DNA from: Lantana camara
Lineage: Eukaryota; Streptophyta; Magnoliopsida; Lamiales; Verbenaceae
NCBI GenBank assembly: GCA_037501455.1
Contig: CM074856.1
Span: forward strand, 93,136,001 to 93,200,000
Direction of reading: 5' to 3'
Length of the DNA stretch: 64,000 nt
Under the pieces are notes generated by a model. The model made no database searches, was not told the DNA's origin, and saw only the letters and a program-made list of their open reading frames with translations. Positions within the stretch are counted from its first letter, which is position 1. Each line of letters begins with the position of its first letter. A program made the position numbers and the translations under genes. Of this stretch, positions 1 to 10,808 are shown piece by piece.

Positions 1-1857
1 CGATGGCGGAGAAATTGGCGATTTTCAGTCACGGCGGGCGGCAATTTTGGGGCGGAGATTTCGCCGCCCTTTCGCTGCGGCTTCCAGTGGTGGTTGTTCG
101 ACACGCGGCCCGGGATGTGGAAGAAGACTTTCTGGCGTATTTTTCTGTGCAAGCGGTTCCGCCATCGGGGCGGCGAGGAGGCGGCACGTGCCACCCAAAG
201 CGGGCGGCTGAGCTACTGTACCGGCACGATTCCGCTACCTCCGGTGGTCTTTTCCGACGACCTTCGACAGTTTCCAAGGTTTTTCGGGCTCCTGGTTCCA
301 TTTTCGGCCTCCTTTTTGCCAGATTCGCGGCGGAGATAGGGTTTTCCAGCATAGTGGTTACACAGTTGAAGGCGACGGCGGTTCGGCCTTTTCTGGCGGG
401 TTTTTGACATCGGATCCTTCACAAGATTTACTCAGCACGACGAGGCTGAATTTTCCATGTAGGTGGCGGCCCAAGAACCGGCTATTGGCGGTGTACCAGT
501 GGTGAACCGGTGGCTTGCTTTTTCAGTGATTTTTTCGGCGTTTGGCTAGGGGGCTTTCGAAGGCCTCGTTACGGGCTTTCCAACGGTATGTTCGGATTTC
601 GTTTTCGTTTTACGGTTTGCATTTAATTTCAGTTTTCATCGTTGGGATTTAGTTCGGTTTTTCGTCAACGAAGTCCGGCGTGTTTGGTATTTTCTGAAAT
701 TGGTTGAGGGCTTTTGTCGGGCAGGCCTAGGTGCATGTTTCTGTGCTTTCGGGGAATTTTCCGACCACCGGAGGTGGTGGTCTGGCGGCTGCACGTGGCG
801 GCATTCCGACGCCCTTCGTACAGCGAGTTCCTTTCGTCGTGGTGAGTTCAATGCCACTTTCCGTTCGTCAATCGGGGTGTCCGGTTGATTTGTTTTGAAT
901 TTTTGAAGTTTTGTGAATTAATTGTTAATTGCTCTAATTTGTAATTTGTTCATGTATCCTTAGTAATTTGAGCAATATGTGTTGTATGGAATCTGAAAAT
1001 ATGTAATAAATTGTGGAATAAATGAGTTTATGATTCGTTGTTGATATTAGCTTCGTTTATGCCTACCGTTTGAACATGATTATTGTACAAGGAGCATTTA
1101 TGTAATTATTGGAGAATATAAATTTGTATAACCTGAATTAATTAAACCTTGTCACTTGGTAAATAAATATGCTAGTTATGATTTCGTTATAAGAAGTTAG
1201 TATGTTTAACCTTGAAACTTTGAATTAAGGTTTAATCACATTAATTGTAAATTGATCTATTATGAAACTTGTGAATTTGTTATGCATTATAAAATTATAC
1301 GAAACCTTGCATAATTGAATAACTTAATATCCTTCGTTTGTGCATTCTATGATTCGGTTGGAACTTGTTATGTAACTTCGTGATCTTTAAATAAAATTCG
1401 TAGCATGCTAATATATGATTTATTTAGCTTGGTATTACGTGCAATTTTATGAAATGTGATATGTAAATTTGATTTGATTTGATTGCTTTGTAAAGGTGCA
1501 ATATAGATATATGAATTGAATGAGACTTATATGATTAAATTAGAAACCTTTGCACGTAAGAATGGTTTAATTGCACGAATATAGATTTGTTATGCAATAT
1601 ATGAGTTAATATGATTTCTCTGATCTATATAATGATTTATTTTGTAAGTAATTGATATGATCCTACTTATGTGATTGCATCTCCTATGTGTTAGAGCTTG
1701 TGCTGTGCGTCTCTATGTGGTTGTTTAAGTCTGAGTCTGAGCCTTGTGTTGTGTTTTGTGTGTCCAGTTGGTTCAGGTGCACCCGGGGTGGTGACTTGTG
1801 GTCGTGCAAGTTTCGGGGTGGACCATTTACGGTGTCTTCGACTTTGTTTGGTGTTAG

Positions 1858-2977
1858 GTGAGGTTTTAGGATTTTTGTTTTAGTTAAAGCGACCTACAAC
1901 CCTATATGCTCGTTTTCAAGCCCGTATGTGAATATATACTATATGTATATTAAATATGTGTCTTACGATATGCTATGAATTTTGTTAATTAGATTTGATA
2001 TGAATCCTTCTGAAATTATACATATGGGCGTATATAAGCTTAAAACGGTTTTGTAATGAGGCTATACTCCAAACCGTGTGTCTTCATGCTAGCTACGGAT
2101 TAGGATGACACGGAGAGGTACGTGCATAGCATATGCCGAGTTGCACGGTAAAGTATGTTCCTATGGTATATGTCTTATGTATGAATCGTATGTTTCTAGG
2201 TTTCGCAAGTTAGGTATGTTTCTTATGAATCTATTTGAATCTATATGAATCTATTTGAATCCCTGGGCCACGGAGGTGTGGGTAAGGGATACCCGGTGCG
2301 GCTGTTGGGGTCGCCGGTTATCACCCCTGTACACACGCTCCTTTGAAGTACCTACGCGCAACCCTAAGGGAGATGGAGAAGGCATGGTGGTTTGAGCCTT
2401 CGGTTAAGGTCGGAGAAGGTACGTTGTGGGATCGCTACCCCATGTATATTGAGTTGCACGATGTGGGCCCGTAACCCGCGTGCAGACTTCCGGAGAAAGT
2501 TGAAATACGGGAATATGAATCTATGAATCATATGAATTTTTGAGTTTATGCTTCCTTATGAATCTTTTGAGTCTTTTGATTAAGGAGTAAGGTTGGTGAC
2601 CCGTACTCGCCGGGTATTTGAATTCTTTTGTTATGTTGATTATGAAACGGGATAGGAGAGTTTGTTTTCAATATGAGGTTTCTATGCTAAGTTATGAATT
2701 GATCTGAATATAAGAATCCTTACGAGTCTTAATATGAATCCATATGTGTTTTGAATCTATGAATCCTTACGAGTTTTCAAACTTAAGAACATACGAATAT
2801 ATGAATAAGTATGAGTTCTTTTGAAAAATGGCTTTGGTATGTAAAACCCTATTCCCGGTTCATAGTCTTTTGTTTAATACGTGTTTTGCTCTATATGTAT
2901 ATATGTGTTGGTGTGTGTTAGCCCCCTTGCTCAGTCATTGGACTGACCCTCGCCCCACCTATGTTTTTAGTTTGCAG
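1858..2977 (+). other. Putative intron inside element A 5' LTR
   Basis: The donor reads AG|GTGAGG and the acceptor TTTGCAG|G. A CTGAC branch-like sequence (2941-2945) and a pyrimidine-rich stretch precede the acceptor. The same pair occurs at the same relative place in the LTRs of B, C, D and E, which otherwise differ strongly. Splicing itself is inferred. Confidence 0.5.
2307..2327 (+). other. Conserved LTR hairpin (copy in A 5' LTR)
   Basis: GGGGT pairs with ACCCC around a CCGGTTA-containing loop. It lies in a block of about 80 bp that also recurs in elements C and D. The copy in A's 3' LTR is at 31598-31618. Confidence 0.5.
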
Positions 2978-3505
2978 GTTAGCTTTGGAAGTCTTTGGAG
3001 TTCGTGCTAGGCGGTTGTTAGTGTCTGTTGAGTCTTTGTCAGTTTGTCGGAGTTGTTAAGCTTTTTGTTCTGAATTATGTTTGTAAATTCTGTATAAGTT
3101 ATGCTCCGTGCATGTTTGAAGTTATGAATCGAATGTCTGATTATTCGGGACAGGTTTCTAGGGCCAGTTGAACCCGTTTTTTTGTTTAATTGTTCGGGAC
3201 AGGATTGGACAGGATTGATTATTTAGTTGAACCCGTATAGTTGGTTTTGATGTATGATTGATGATGCTATCATCCTTATTGTATGAAAAGTTTTCGAAAA
3301 GTCCGCATTTCGTATTGCTTTCGCTGTTATGTTTTTGCATTCTTTCATTTGTACAGGGTTAGGTACCGCCTAGCATAGTTTGGATTTTTCGTTTGTCACC
3401 CGTTCGCTGTGGCGTGGTGCGTGTCCGGACTTTCCATTTCGTACACGTGTTGGGTCATAGTGCAGGGGGTGTGGTACCCCACCGCTTGGGGTGCTACATC
3501 TTAAG

Positions 3506-3517
3506 TGGTATCAGAGC
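3506..3517 (+). other. Primer binding site, element A
   Basis: TGGTATCAGAGC is the standard plant LTR-retrotransposon site complementary to the 3' end of initiator methionine tRNA. It starts eight bases after the LTR end. Confidence 0.95.
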
Positions 3518-3564
3518 CACCAGGTTCAGAACCGGTGCTCTGGAGTCGTGTTGTGTCAGTTTAG

Positions 3565-3823
3565 GTCGTACGGCATAGGAATACTTGTGCATTGCATTCG
3601 TCTGATGTGAAATTTTGACTTCTCTGCATGAATTTGTCTGAGCTTATGTAATTGGGTACCTATTATGATATGATTTTAGCAAAATTATCAGTGTTATGCT
3701 TTAAATTTTATTAAATTACGTATTGCATCTGCATTACTTAAGTGTTCTTAATTGCTTTTATTACTTGACATATCCACGTACTAACCCTCATGCATAGATA
3801 TTTATTTAATTTGGGAATTGCAG
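3565..3823 (+). other. Putative leader intron 1, element A
   Basis: The donor is AG|GTCGTACGG. The acceptor is TTGCAG|GATG, so an ATG (3825) starts one base after the splice point. A CTAACC branch-like sequence and CATGCAT sit about 25-40 bases before the acceptor, and GTGCATTGCAT lies close to the donor. The same arrangement occurs in C and D before their gag ATG, and nearly so in B. Confidence 0.5.
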
Positions 3824-3824
3824 G

Positions 3825-3974
3825 ATGACATCTTGGTGCCAAATTGTAAATGATCGTGACAATTCTTCCCATTCCTACAAATCCTTAACAGGAGATTCAA
3901 AGCAGCTATACTCTAATGGGAGACAATGGACCTCTACAAGAAGTCAAAACAAGGAATCAATGTTATCGTTATGA
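3825..3974 (+). pseudogene. Short ORF at the gag start position of element A (49 aa)
   Basis: The ATG sits exactly where the gag ATG is in C and D, one base after an acceptor-like CAG. The frame ends after 49 codons, and no gag core or zinc knuckle is visible here or downstream. It is probably a decayed gag first exon. The peptide is not recognised. Confidence 0.35.
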
Positions 3975-3980
3975 AAACGG

Positions 3981-4136
3981 GTATTATGTATTCATAGCAC
4001 GTGCATCATGCATTGGCGTATATTATAGTTATTTCGAACATTTGTTCTACGTGCTTGACTGCCTTTTTTGCTGGATACGAGTGCATGCCATTTACATCCC
4101 TAATCCCGCATGCATTAGTTTCGTGGTTATATTTAG
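3981..4136 (+). other. Putative intron 2, element A
   Basis: The donor is CGG|GTATTATG with GCACGTGCATCATGCAT shortly after it. The end reads CTAATCCCGCATGCAT, then a T-rich stretch, then TTTAG|G. It corresponds to 47030-47197 in C and 18332-18516 in B. Confidence 0.45.
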
Positions 4137-4909
4137 GTGACTTCCTTACCTGTTCCAACGAGTGCTGATTTTAGTTGAAGTTGCATTGGGATCTGAATAA
4201 GGGTGGATCAGAAAGTGTACAGTTGATTTAACAAACTCAGGGTATAGGGTGGATAAAAGAAGATGTTTGTATCCAAGGGAAACAAGAGACCTTTTAACTA
4301 ACGAGGTGCCTTCAAGATATATGCTTAACTACCTGGAGGTACTCGGGGGTAGCAAATTTTATAAGAAAGTCAGAATTTCTAACTCAGGATGGCGTGAGGT
4401 GACAATGAAGAAATCAAGGCACTTGTACCATTCAGAAAATTCCAAGTAGGGAATCGGATTACTATTATGAAGACACCCACCCGAATAGTTACACTTACAC
4501 AAAGGAAAAAGGGGAAAATTTTGTAAGCTATGGAATTTTGTGCCGAGGTCATTGAAGATCCACTCCACCAAATATTGAGGATAAGGACGTCATTTACAAC
4601 GACAGTGTACTAAGCAAGACTGTTTAAAGATTCTACATTTATCTCTCCATGATTGTCCTGAGAGATTTTACCGTTGAAGGAAATAGCAATTCTCGACTAT
4701 TGAGGATTTTATCGGGACTTCAAGAGACTCCACGGATCACTTTTCTGCGAGAAGCAAGTGAGACGGTTCAAGACCCCTTGGCGACCCGCGGATTCGAAGA
4801 AAATATTAAAGAATGCAAAATTTGAACAGGAAGTTGGAACTACGGCCAGTTAAGGATTTGATTATCCTTTCAAGTTAAAGAAATTACCAACCTCGACTTC
4901 ATTTTCACG
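4137..4909 (+). other. Element A body, no recognisable coding
   Basis: This stretch lies between putative introns 2 and 3. Short open frames occur on both strands, but none resembles gag, protease, integrase or reverse transcriptase. It may be a decayed exon of the element. Confidence 0.4.
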
Positions 4910-5203
4910 GTGAACGGTACTTTAAGCATTCATGGCATTTGCACCCATGCATTTCATAAGTAATTATATTTTATTTTGCTTGACGTGCGTGATGACGTGT
5001 AATGCTTGATGCTGCTTTGATTGCAATAACATGGCTAATTGATTTAATTTTCATAACCTTAAGGTTTATTGTTGTTGTGAATTCTTGTAAACTGAATGGA
5101 TTACATGCTTGCGTGGATTGTTCGTGCCTCAGTGTTTATAAATTTCTTAATTGCTCACTAACCCGTTATGCACATACATACATATTGCAATTCTGTATTA
5201 CAG
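4910..5203 (+). other. Putative intron 3, element A
   Basis: The donor ACG|GTGAACGGTAC is followed by a CATGCAT-bearing block that recurs in C (48318 on), D (53172 downward) and B (17493 downward). A CTAACCCG branch-like sequence near 5158 is followed by a T-rich tract and TTACAG|G. The acceptor half is seen clearly only in A. Confidence 0.4.
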
Positions 5204-5372
5204 GGATCCCATCGCGATATCCCCCTTGAGTTGAGGATGGATGATGAGTCTATACTCTAGGGACACCGATATCAGTCGTGTAAAGGTACACTACACATGC
5301 ATCCCATGTTTTGCATCCAGTGCTACTTTAATGTGTGTATGTAAGAATGCTGAGTAAGTGAACTTGTGTGCT

Positions 5373-5780
5373 AGAGAGTTGTTGAGACCTCTCTATTTTC
5401 GTGTTAGGGAGATATGGGATTCTCCCTATTTATGTGATAGAAAGATGCTGGATTCTTTCTAAATTACATGAGCAAGAGATGCTGGATTCTCTTGGAGTTA
5501 GATATTTGGGAGATGCTGGATTCTCTTGGAGTTAGATATTTGGGAGATGCTGGATTCTCTCGAATCTAGGGTTTGAGAAATGCTCGATTTTCTCAAACTA
5601 GGATGTTTGGGAGATGAGGAATCTAGCAGACTTAGGTTGAGAGACGGGGATTCTCTTGATTCTGTGTTTGAGAGACGGGGCTCTCTCAATTATGTGCTTG
5701 AGAGACGGGGTTTCTCTCTCTTGTGTGTGCTGAGGGACGGGGTTCTCTCGCTTGCGTGTTGTGAGAGGGGATTCTCTCTT
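5373..5780 (+). repeat. Tandem array of about 12 short covarying hairpins, element A
   Basis: Units of about 30-35 bp each hold a 5-7 bp stem around a loop related to TGCTGGAT or CGGGG. Stem sequences change on both sides together: GGGAGA with TCTCCC, GAAAGA with TCTTTC, AAGAGA with TCTCTT, GAGAG with CTCTC. A homologous array lies at the equivalent place in element B (17012-17353). The function is unknown. Confidence 0.8.
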
Positions 5781-6057
5781 GTTTGTTACAGCGCGTGTCC
5801 TGATGACAGTCTGCAAGCAACGAGGATACGGTAGTATCGAGCTTTGGGTGCAGTGGCCTGGTGGTGATTGAATGAGTTTGAAGTAACCAACAGTCAAGTG
5901 CTCAGTGGGACCTCAATGACAACGAGACACTATGAAGGGAGTTGATGTCAACTAAGGGAGAAGTACCCTGAGGAGTTTGCAGTTCGCCTAGATTAGAATT
6001 GCCCAGCAGAAGCTTGAAGTGGAATTCGTTTTAGAGTCGTTCAAGATCCTGCTTCCA

Positions 6058-6073
6058 GACCTGAGGACAGGTC
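6058..6073 (+). other. Hairpin just upstream of the polypurine tract, element A
   Basis: GACCTG pairs with CAGGTC across a four-base AGGA loop. Related hairpins lie at the same place in B, C and D, and C carries a paired base change. Confidence 0.65.
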
Positions 6074-6078
6074 CTTTT

Positions 6079-6092
6079 GAAGGAGGGAAGTT
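6079..6092 (+). other. Polypurine tract, element A
   Basis: This GA-rich tract (GAAGGAGGGAAG) directly abuts the 3' LTR start TGTAACATCCCG and would prime second-strand DNA synthesis. Confidence 0.85.
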
Positions 6093-8853
6093 TGTAACAT
6101 CCCGCTCGTCCAATGTATAAAGTACATCATATTTCAACCTTGTTATGTGCTTAATTATGTAATTTTATGTTGTTCGTGGCCCTATTTTGAACTCTTTTAG
6201 AGTTCAGGGGCCCCTTTGTAATTTTCTCTTTTTTTGGGGTTTTCCGGTTACTGCTCGTTCGATCGAGATTTTGACATCTTTGAGCCCTTCAACGCGATCG
6301 GGGCATCGAAACGAGTTCGTAGACTCTAAGTTTTCCCTATTCTGATGTCGTTAACCCTTTCTTCCGACCGTTTTCGCGTATGAGGACCCGAGCTACAATA
6401 CCCGGATCCTCATTTTTTGAACCAAGCGATCAGCTGCTCTCTCTCTCTCTCCCTGTCTCCCGGCTCTTTCTCTCTCCTCTCTCACGATTCACTCACACAC
6501 ACCCAAGGTGTAATTTCACACACTACTCAAACTCGACCGATACTCGACGGAATTCGACGAACCCATAATGCTTTTCGAAAAGCTCGACGACGCGGTCACA
6601 ACCGTACCAAGATCTTGACCAACCGACGAGCGATGGCGGAGAAATTCAGGATTTTCAATCACGGCGGGCGGCAGTTTTGGGGCGTAGATTTCGCCGCCCT
6701 TTTGTGGCGGCTTCCGGTGGTGGTTGTTCGACACGTGCCCCGGGACATGGAAGAAGACTTTCTGGTGCATTTTTCTATGCAAGCGGCACCTCCATCGGGG
6801 CGGCGAGGAGGCGGCACGCGCCACCCAAAGTGGACGATGGGGCGGCGGAGCTACTGTAGCGGCGCGATTCCGCCGCCTCCGGCGGTCTTTTCCGATGACC
6901 TTTGACGGTTTTCAAGGTTTTCCGGGCTCCTGGTTCCATTTTCGGCCTCCTTTTCGTCAGATTCGCGGCGGAGATAGGGTTTTCCAGCATAGTGGTTGTG
7001 CAGTTGAAGGCCGGTGGGTTTTTTACATCCGACCCTTCGCAAGATTTACTCGGCACGACGAGGCCGAATTTTCCATGTAGGTGGCGGCCCAAGAGCCCGC
7101 CGTTGGCGAACCAACGGTGAACCGGCGGATTGCTTTTTCGGTGATTTTTCCAGCGTTTGGCTAGGGGTCTTTTGAAGGCCTCGTTACGGGCTTTCCAACA
7201 GTATGTTCGGATTTCGTTTTCGTTTTACGGTTTGTGTTTAATTTCAGTTTTTGTCATTGGAATTTAGTTCGGTTTTTCGTCAACGAAGTCCGGCGTGTTT
7301 GGTATTTTCTGAAATTGGTTGAGGGCTTTTGTCGGGCAGGTCGAGGCGCACATTTCTGTGATTTCGGGGAATTTTTCGACCACCGGAGGTGGTGGTCCGA
7401 CGGCTTCACGTGGAGGTCCGGCAGGTTCTGGAGGCGGCATTCGGACGCCCTTCGTACAGCGAGTTCCTTTCGTCGTGGTGAGTTCAACGCCACTTTCCGT
7501 TCATCACTTTATGAATTAATTGCTAATTGCTCTAATTTGTAATTCGTTCACGTATGCTAAGTAATTTGAGCAATATGTGTTGTATGGAATCTGAAAATAT
7601 GTAATAAATTGTGGAATAAATGAGTTTATGATTCGTTGTTGATATTAGCCTCGTTTATGCTTACCGTTTGAACATGATTATTGTACAAGGAGCATTTATG
7701 TAATTTTAGGAGAATATAAATTTGTATAACCTGAATTAATTAAACCTTGTCACTTGGTAAATAAATATGTTAATTATGATTTCGTTATAAGAAGTTAGTA
7801 TGTATAACCTTGAAACTTTGAATTATGGTTTAATCACGTTAATTGTAAATTGATCTATTATGAAACTTGTGAATTCGTTATTCATTATAAAATTATACGA
7901 AACCTTGCATAATTGAATAACTTAATATCCTTTGTTTGTGCATTCTATGATTCGGTTGGAATTTGTTATGTAACTTCGTGATCTTTAAATAAAATTCATA
8001 GCATGCTAATATATGATTTATTTGGCTTGATAATACGTGCAATTTCATGAAATGTGATATGTGAATTTGATTTGATTTGATTGCTTTGTAAAGGTGCAAT
8101 ATATGAATCTCTTATGCGATATATCAATTGAATGAGACTTATATGATTAAATTAGAAACCTTTGAACGTAAGAATGGTTTAATTGCACGAATATAGATTT
8201 GTTATGCAATATATGAGTTAATATGATTTCTCTGATCTATATAATGATTTGTTTTGTAAGTAATTGATATGAATTTGAATCCTACTTATGTTATTGAATC
8301 TCCTATGTGTTAGAGCTTGTGCCGTGCGTCTCTATGTGGTTGTTTAAGTCTGAGTCTGGCCTTGTGTTGTGTTTTGTATGTCAAGTTGGTTCAGGTGCAC
8401 CCGGGGTGGTGACTTGTGGTCGTGCAGGTTCCAGGGTGGATCATTTACGGTGTCTTCGACTTTGTTTGGTGTCAGGTGAGGTTTTAGGATTTTTGTTTTA
8501 GTTAAAGCGACCTACAACCCTATACGCTCGTTTTCAAGCCCGTATGCGAATATATACTATATGTATATTAAATATGTGTCTTACGATATGTTACGAATTT
8601 TGTTAATTCGATTTCATATGAATCCTTCTGAAATTATACGTATGGGCGTATATAAGCTTAAAACGGTTTTACAACGAGGCTATGCTCCAAACCGTGTGTC
8701 TTCATGCTACCTACGGATTAGGATGACATGGAGAGGTACGTGCATAGCATATGCCGAGTTGCACGGTAAAGTACGTTTCCTATGGTATATGTCTTATGTA
8801 TGAATCATATGTTTCTCGGTTTCACGAGTTAGGTATGTTTCTTATGAATCTAT
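6093..8853 (+). repeat. Element A 3' LTR, first part
   Basis: It starts TGTAACATCCCGC after the polypurine tract and repeats the 5' LTR from 6631 on. The last five bases, TCTAT, are the target site duplicated by copia-1. A CT-rich run (6438-6482) precedes the GC-rich block. The 162-codon frame at 6417-6905 is not matched by an intact frame in the 5' LTR. The conserved GTGAGG donor is at 8476; its acceptor is at 32267-32268, beyond the nested copia-1. Confidence 0.9.
8849..8853. other. Copia-1 target-site duplication, left copy
   Basis: TCTAT is repeated at 31521-31525 on the other side of copia-1. The uninterrupted 5' LTR of element A carries the site once. Confidence 0.9.
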
Positions 8854-9239
8854 TGTTGGAAAACACGAATCAGAAAGCAGCGGAAATTTAAAATTTTCCA
8901 ACAAAAGGATCTTGGGCTCGCAATCGTGTAACCGAATTCATAGGGATTAGAAACTTACTTTCTTAATTATCTTTCTTGAAGCGTTTCAAGCCACCCAAGA
9001 ACGCTCTTCTCGCGGCTTGATCCCCTCTCCTTGGTAAAGCTCGAATCTTCAAACTTCTAACTTGAAGCTCTCTAGAGATAGTCCACCAACTTGACTACAA
9101 TCTAACTAGTAAGAATGCTAGTTCTCTAGTTAGTGTTTAGGCTTAACCTAGGGTTTCGTTTTTCTTGGAGAAAGGATGGTGTTCAACACATGAACCAAAA
9201 GAATTGCCAAATTAGCTCCAAGAGGAGCTCGAGCTCCCC

Positions 9240-9247
9240 TATTTATA
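9240..9247 (-). promoter_or_regulatory. TATA box in copia-1 3' LTR
   Basis: The minus strand reads TATAAATAGGGG, a canonical plant TATA box. In the 3' LTR it would drive outward transcription into element A sequence. Confidence 0.6.
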
Positions 9248-9578
9248 AGAAGGGAGTGGTCGAAATTCCTAGTTCTCATGGACTAAGTATTTGGTCCCTC
9301 TCTCCTATTACTTGATCATCAAGTAATTTTGACTTTGACTTTGAATTCAAATTCAAATCAACTTTCAAGAGAGCTAAAATATCCAAACTATTTTTGGATA
9401 ATTTTATACTTTATTTATTTAAAATAAATAACTTATTTTATCTAATTAATTAATTCACAATTAATTAACTAGATTATTTTTCTCCAAAATTAGACTTTCT
9501 TTTTAATTCAAAATTAAACCAAAGTCTATTAAATAATTAACAAATTAATTATTTAATATATATACAATATATATATCT

Positions 9579-9648
9579 TCACGTGAGACACGTGTCATAA
9601 TGACACGTGTCGCTCACGTGACCCATACGTGTGGTTTCACACGTGTGG
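9579..9648 (-). promoter_or_regulatory. G-box cluster with long inverted repeat, copia-1 3' LTR
   Basis: Four CACGTG cores and a further ACGTG motif lie within 70 bp. The first ~43 bp form an almost perfect inverted repeat (arms beginning TCACGTGA) with a two-base bulge. An AT-only TATATA stretch follows on the minus strand. ACGTG cores are known binding sites for plant bZIP and bHLH factors. Confidence 0.6.
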
Positions 9649-10792
9649 AACCCTCTCGGCCCGATTAACTCGTTTAATCATTTTAAAGCCTCAACTCATG
9701 TAACCAAGCTGTTGTGTGTGACCCTCTAGGTTCTCAATTCAATTAGCAGTGACCCTAATTAATTAATTCACTAATTAATTAATCAGTCCACAGATTAAAC
9801 GACCATAGTCTAGCAACAGGTGTTTAACCCCTAGCTGAATTGGAATGATGAGATTCGACAGAACCTTTAAGTTATTGATTCATGTGAGATACAATCCTCC
9901 TACTTACTATCTCTCAACCAAGATCTAGGGTAAGGGAATAATCAGAACCCTAATAATCCGGTCTTAAAGCTAAGTGCATTTCATATCCATTTGATCTCAA
10001 TCCAAGAAACCCTTTTCTTGATGTCTTGATCTACTGCCTTGGTCAAGGACTCCACATGGCATATGAATGACTTACACAATAAGAGATCACCTTGCAAATG
10101 CAAGTGTAGGTCCTTTCTTGATTCTCATTCACTTTCATGAATCACTTGTGCAGCCCCAGCATAAGCCTTGAATCAGTTGTCTAAGGCGACACCCTTTAAA
10201 GCTTATACCTAAGACTACAGAGTTAACTCATAAAGTGACAAGGAACCTCAAGTCTAAGGATCAATTAATCACATCAATGACTCGTGAGATATTTCCTAAT
10301 CTGGAAGTTTCCATTTCCTGAAATAGAAACTTCCTTTCCCATTTAGGAATGTTCTCACATGGGGCACCTCAGTGAACTTACTTATTGAAGTAAGCACCCT
10401 CATGTATCACGCACGTATCAACTATACACTTTGCACCTTCATGAAACAAGGTGGTCCTTCTTAAAGCGTGATCCCACAAGAAATCCTTAGAGGAGTCAGG
10501 TTGACACTCCCACTGTCGGTAGGACTCATCGGCTTGTAGTATTTTACTAATCATGACTTATGTGATACAGGGCTCGTTTCATGAACCATTTCACCTAAAT
10601 GGTAGAGTCCTAAAGTCATCAGGATTAGGGGAGTTCTCATACATGCACAGATAAAGTAAACGCATACCAAACAAGAGCATATAAAGAAGTGTTGCCGCAA
10701 TTCGTTATTTCATTCAAAGATTGTCTGTGATTACAATAAGGAAAAGCACAAAGCGGATATACAATCGGCTTTCTAGGGCACTATTCCTAACA

Positions 10793-10806
10793 ATCTCCCA
10801 CTTGAC
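10793..10806 (-). other. Polypurine tract, copia-1
   Basis: The minus strand reads AAGTGGGAGAT next to the 3' LTR start, the usual form in plant copia elements. Confidence 0.8.
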
Positions 10807-10808
10807 CG

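Larger units (their letters stand above)
1..3498 (+). repeat. Element A 5' LTR (5'-truncated by window edge)
   Basis: It matches 6631-8853 plus 31521-32729 along its length and ends in GGTGCTACA eight bases before the primer site. About 538 bp of the LTR start lies outside the window. The first ~900 bp are GC-rich and the rest is AT-rich. Small open frames here (for example 3-407) are not kept intact in the other LTR and are not called as genes. It contains a run of GAATCTAT units (2222-2263), a conserved hairpin (2307-2327) and a putative intron (1858-2977). Confidence 0.9.
8854..10792 (-). repeat. Copia-1 3' LTR
   Basis: It is nearly the same as 29575-31520. The ends are TGTTGGAAAAC and CTAACA, with a polypurine tract directly on the inner side. 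It carries the same G-box cluster and TATA box as the 5' LTR. Confidence 0.95.

Noticed and set aside
3506..3517. Possible tRNA gene near the TGGTATCAGAGC motifs
   Set aside because: Only the 12-base primer site is present, with no cloverleaf. The motif is the retrotransposon primer site.
5373..5780. Short regular repeats suggesting a CRISPR array
   Set aside because: Units are imperfect and covarying, spacers are not unique sequence, and the setting is a plant retrotransposon. It is described as a hairpin array instead.
6417..6905. 162-codon open frame at the start of element A's 3' LTR
   Set aside because: The matching frame in the 5' LTR (3-407) diverges and is broken differently. There is no known domain and the GC-rich LTR composition favours chance frames.
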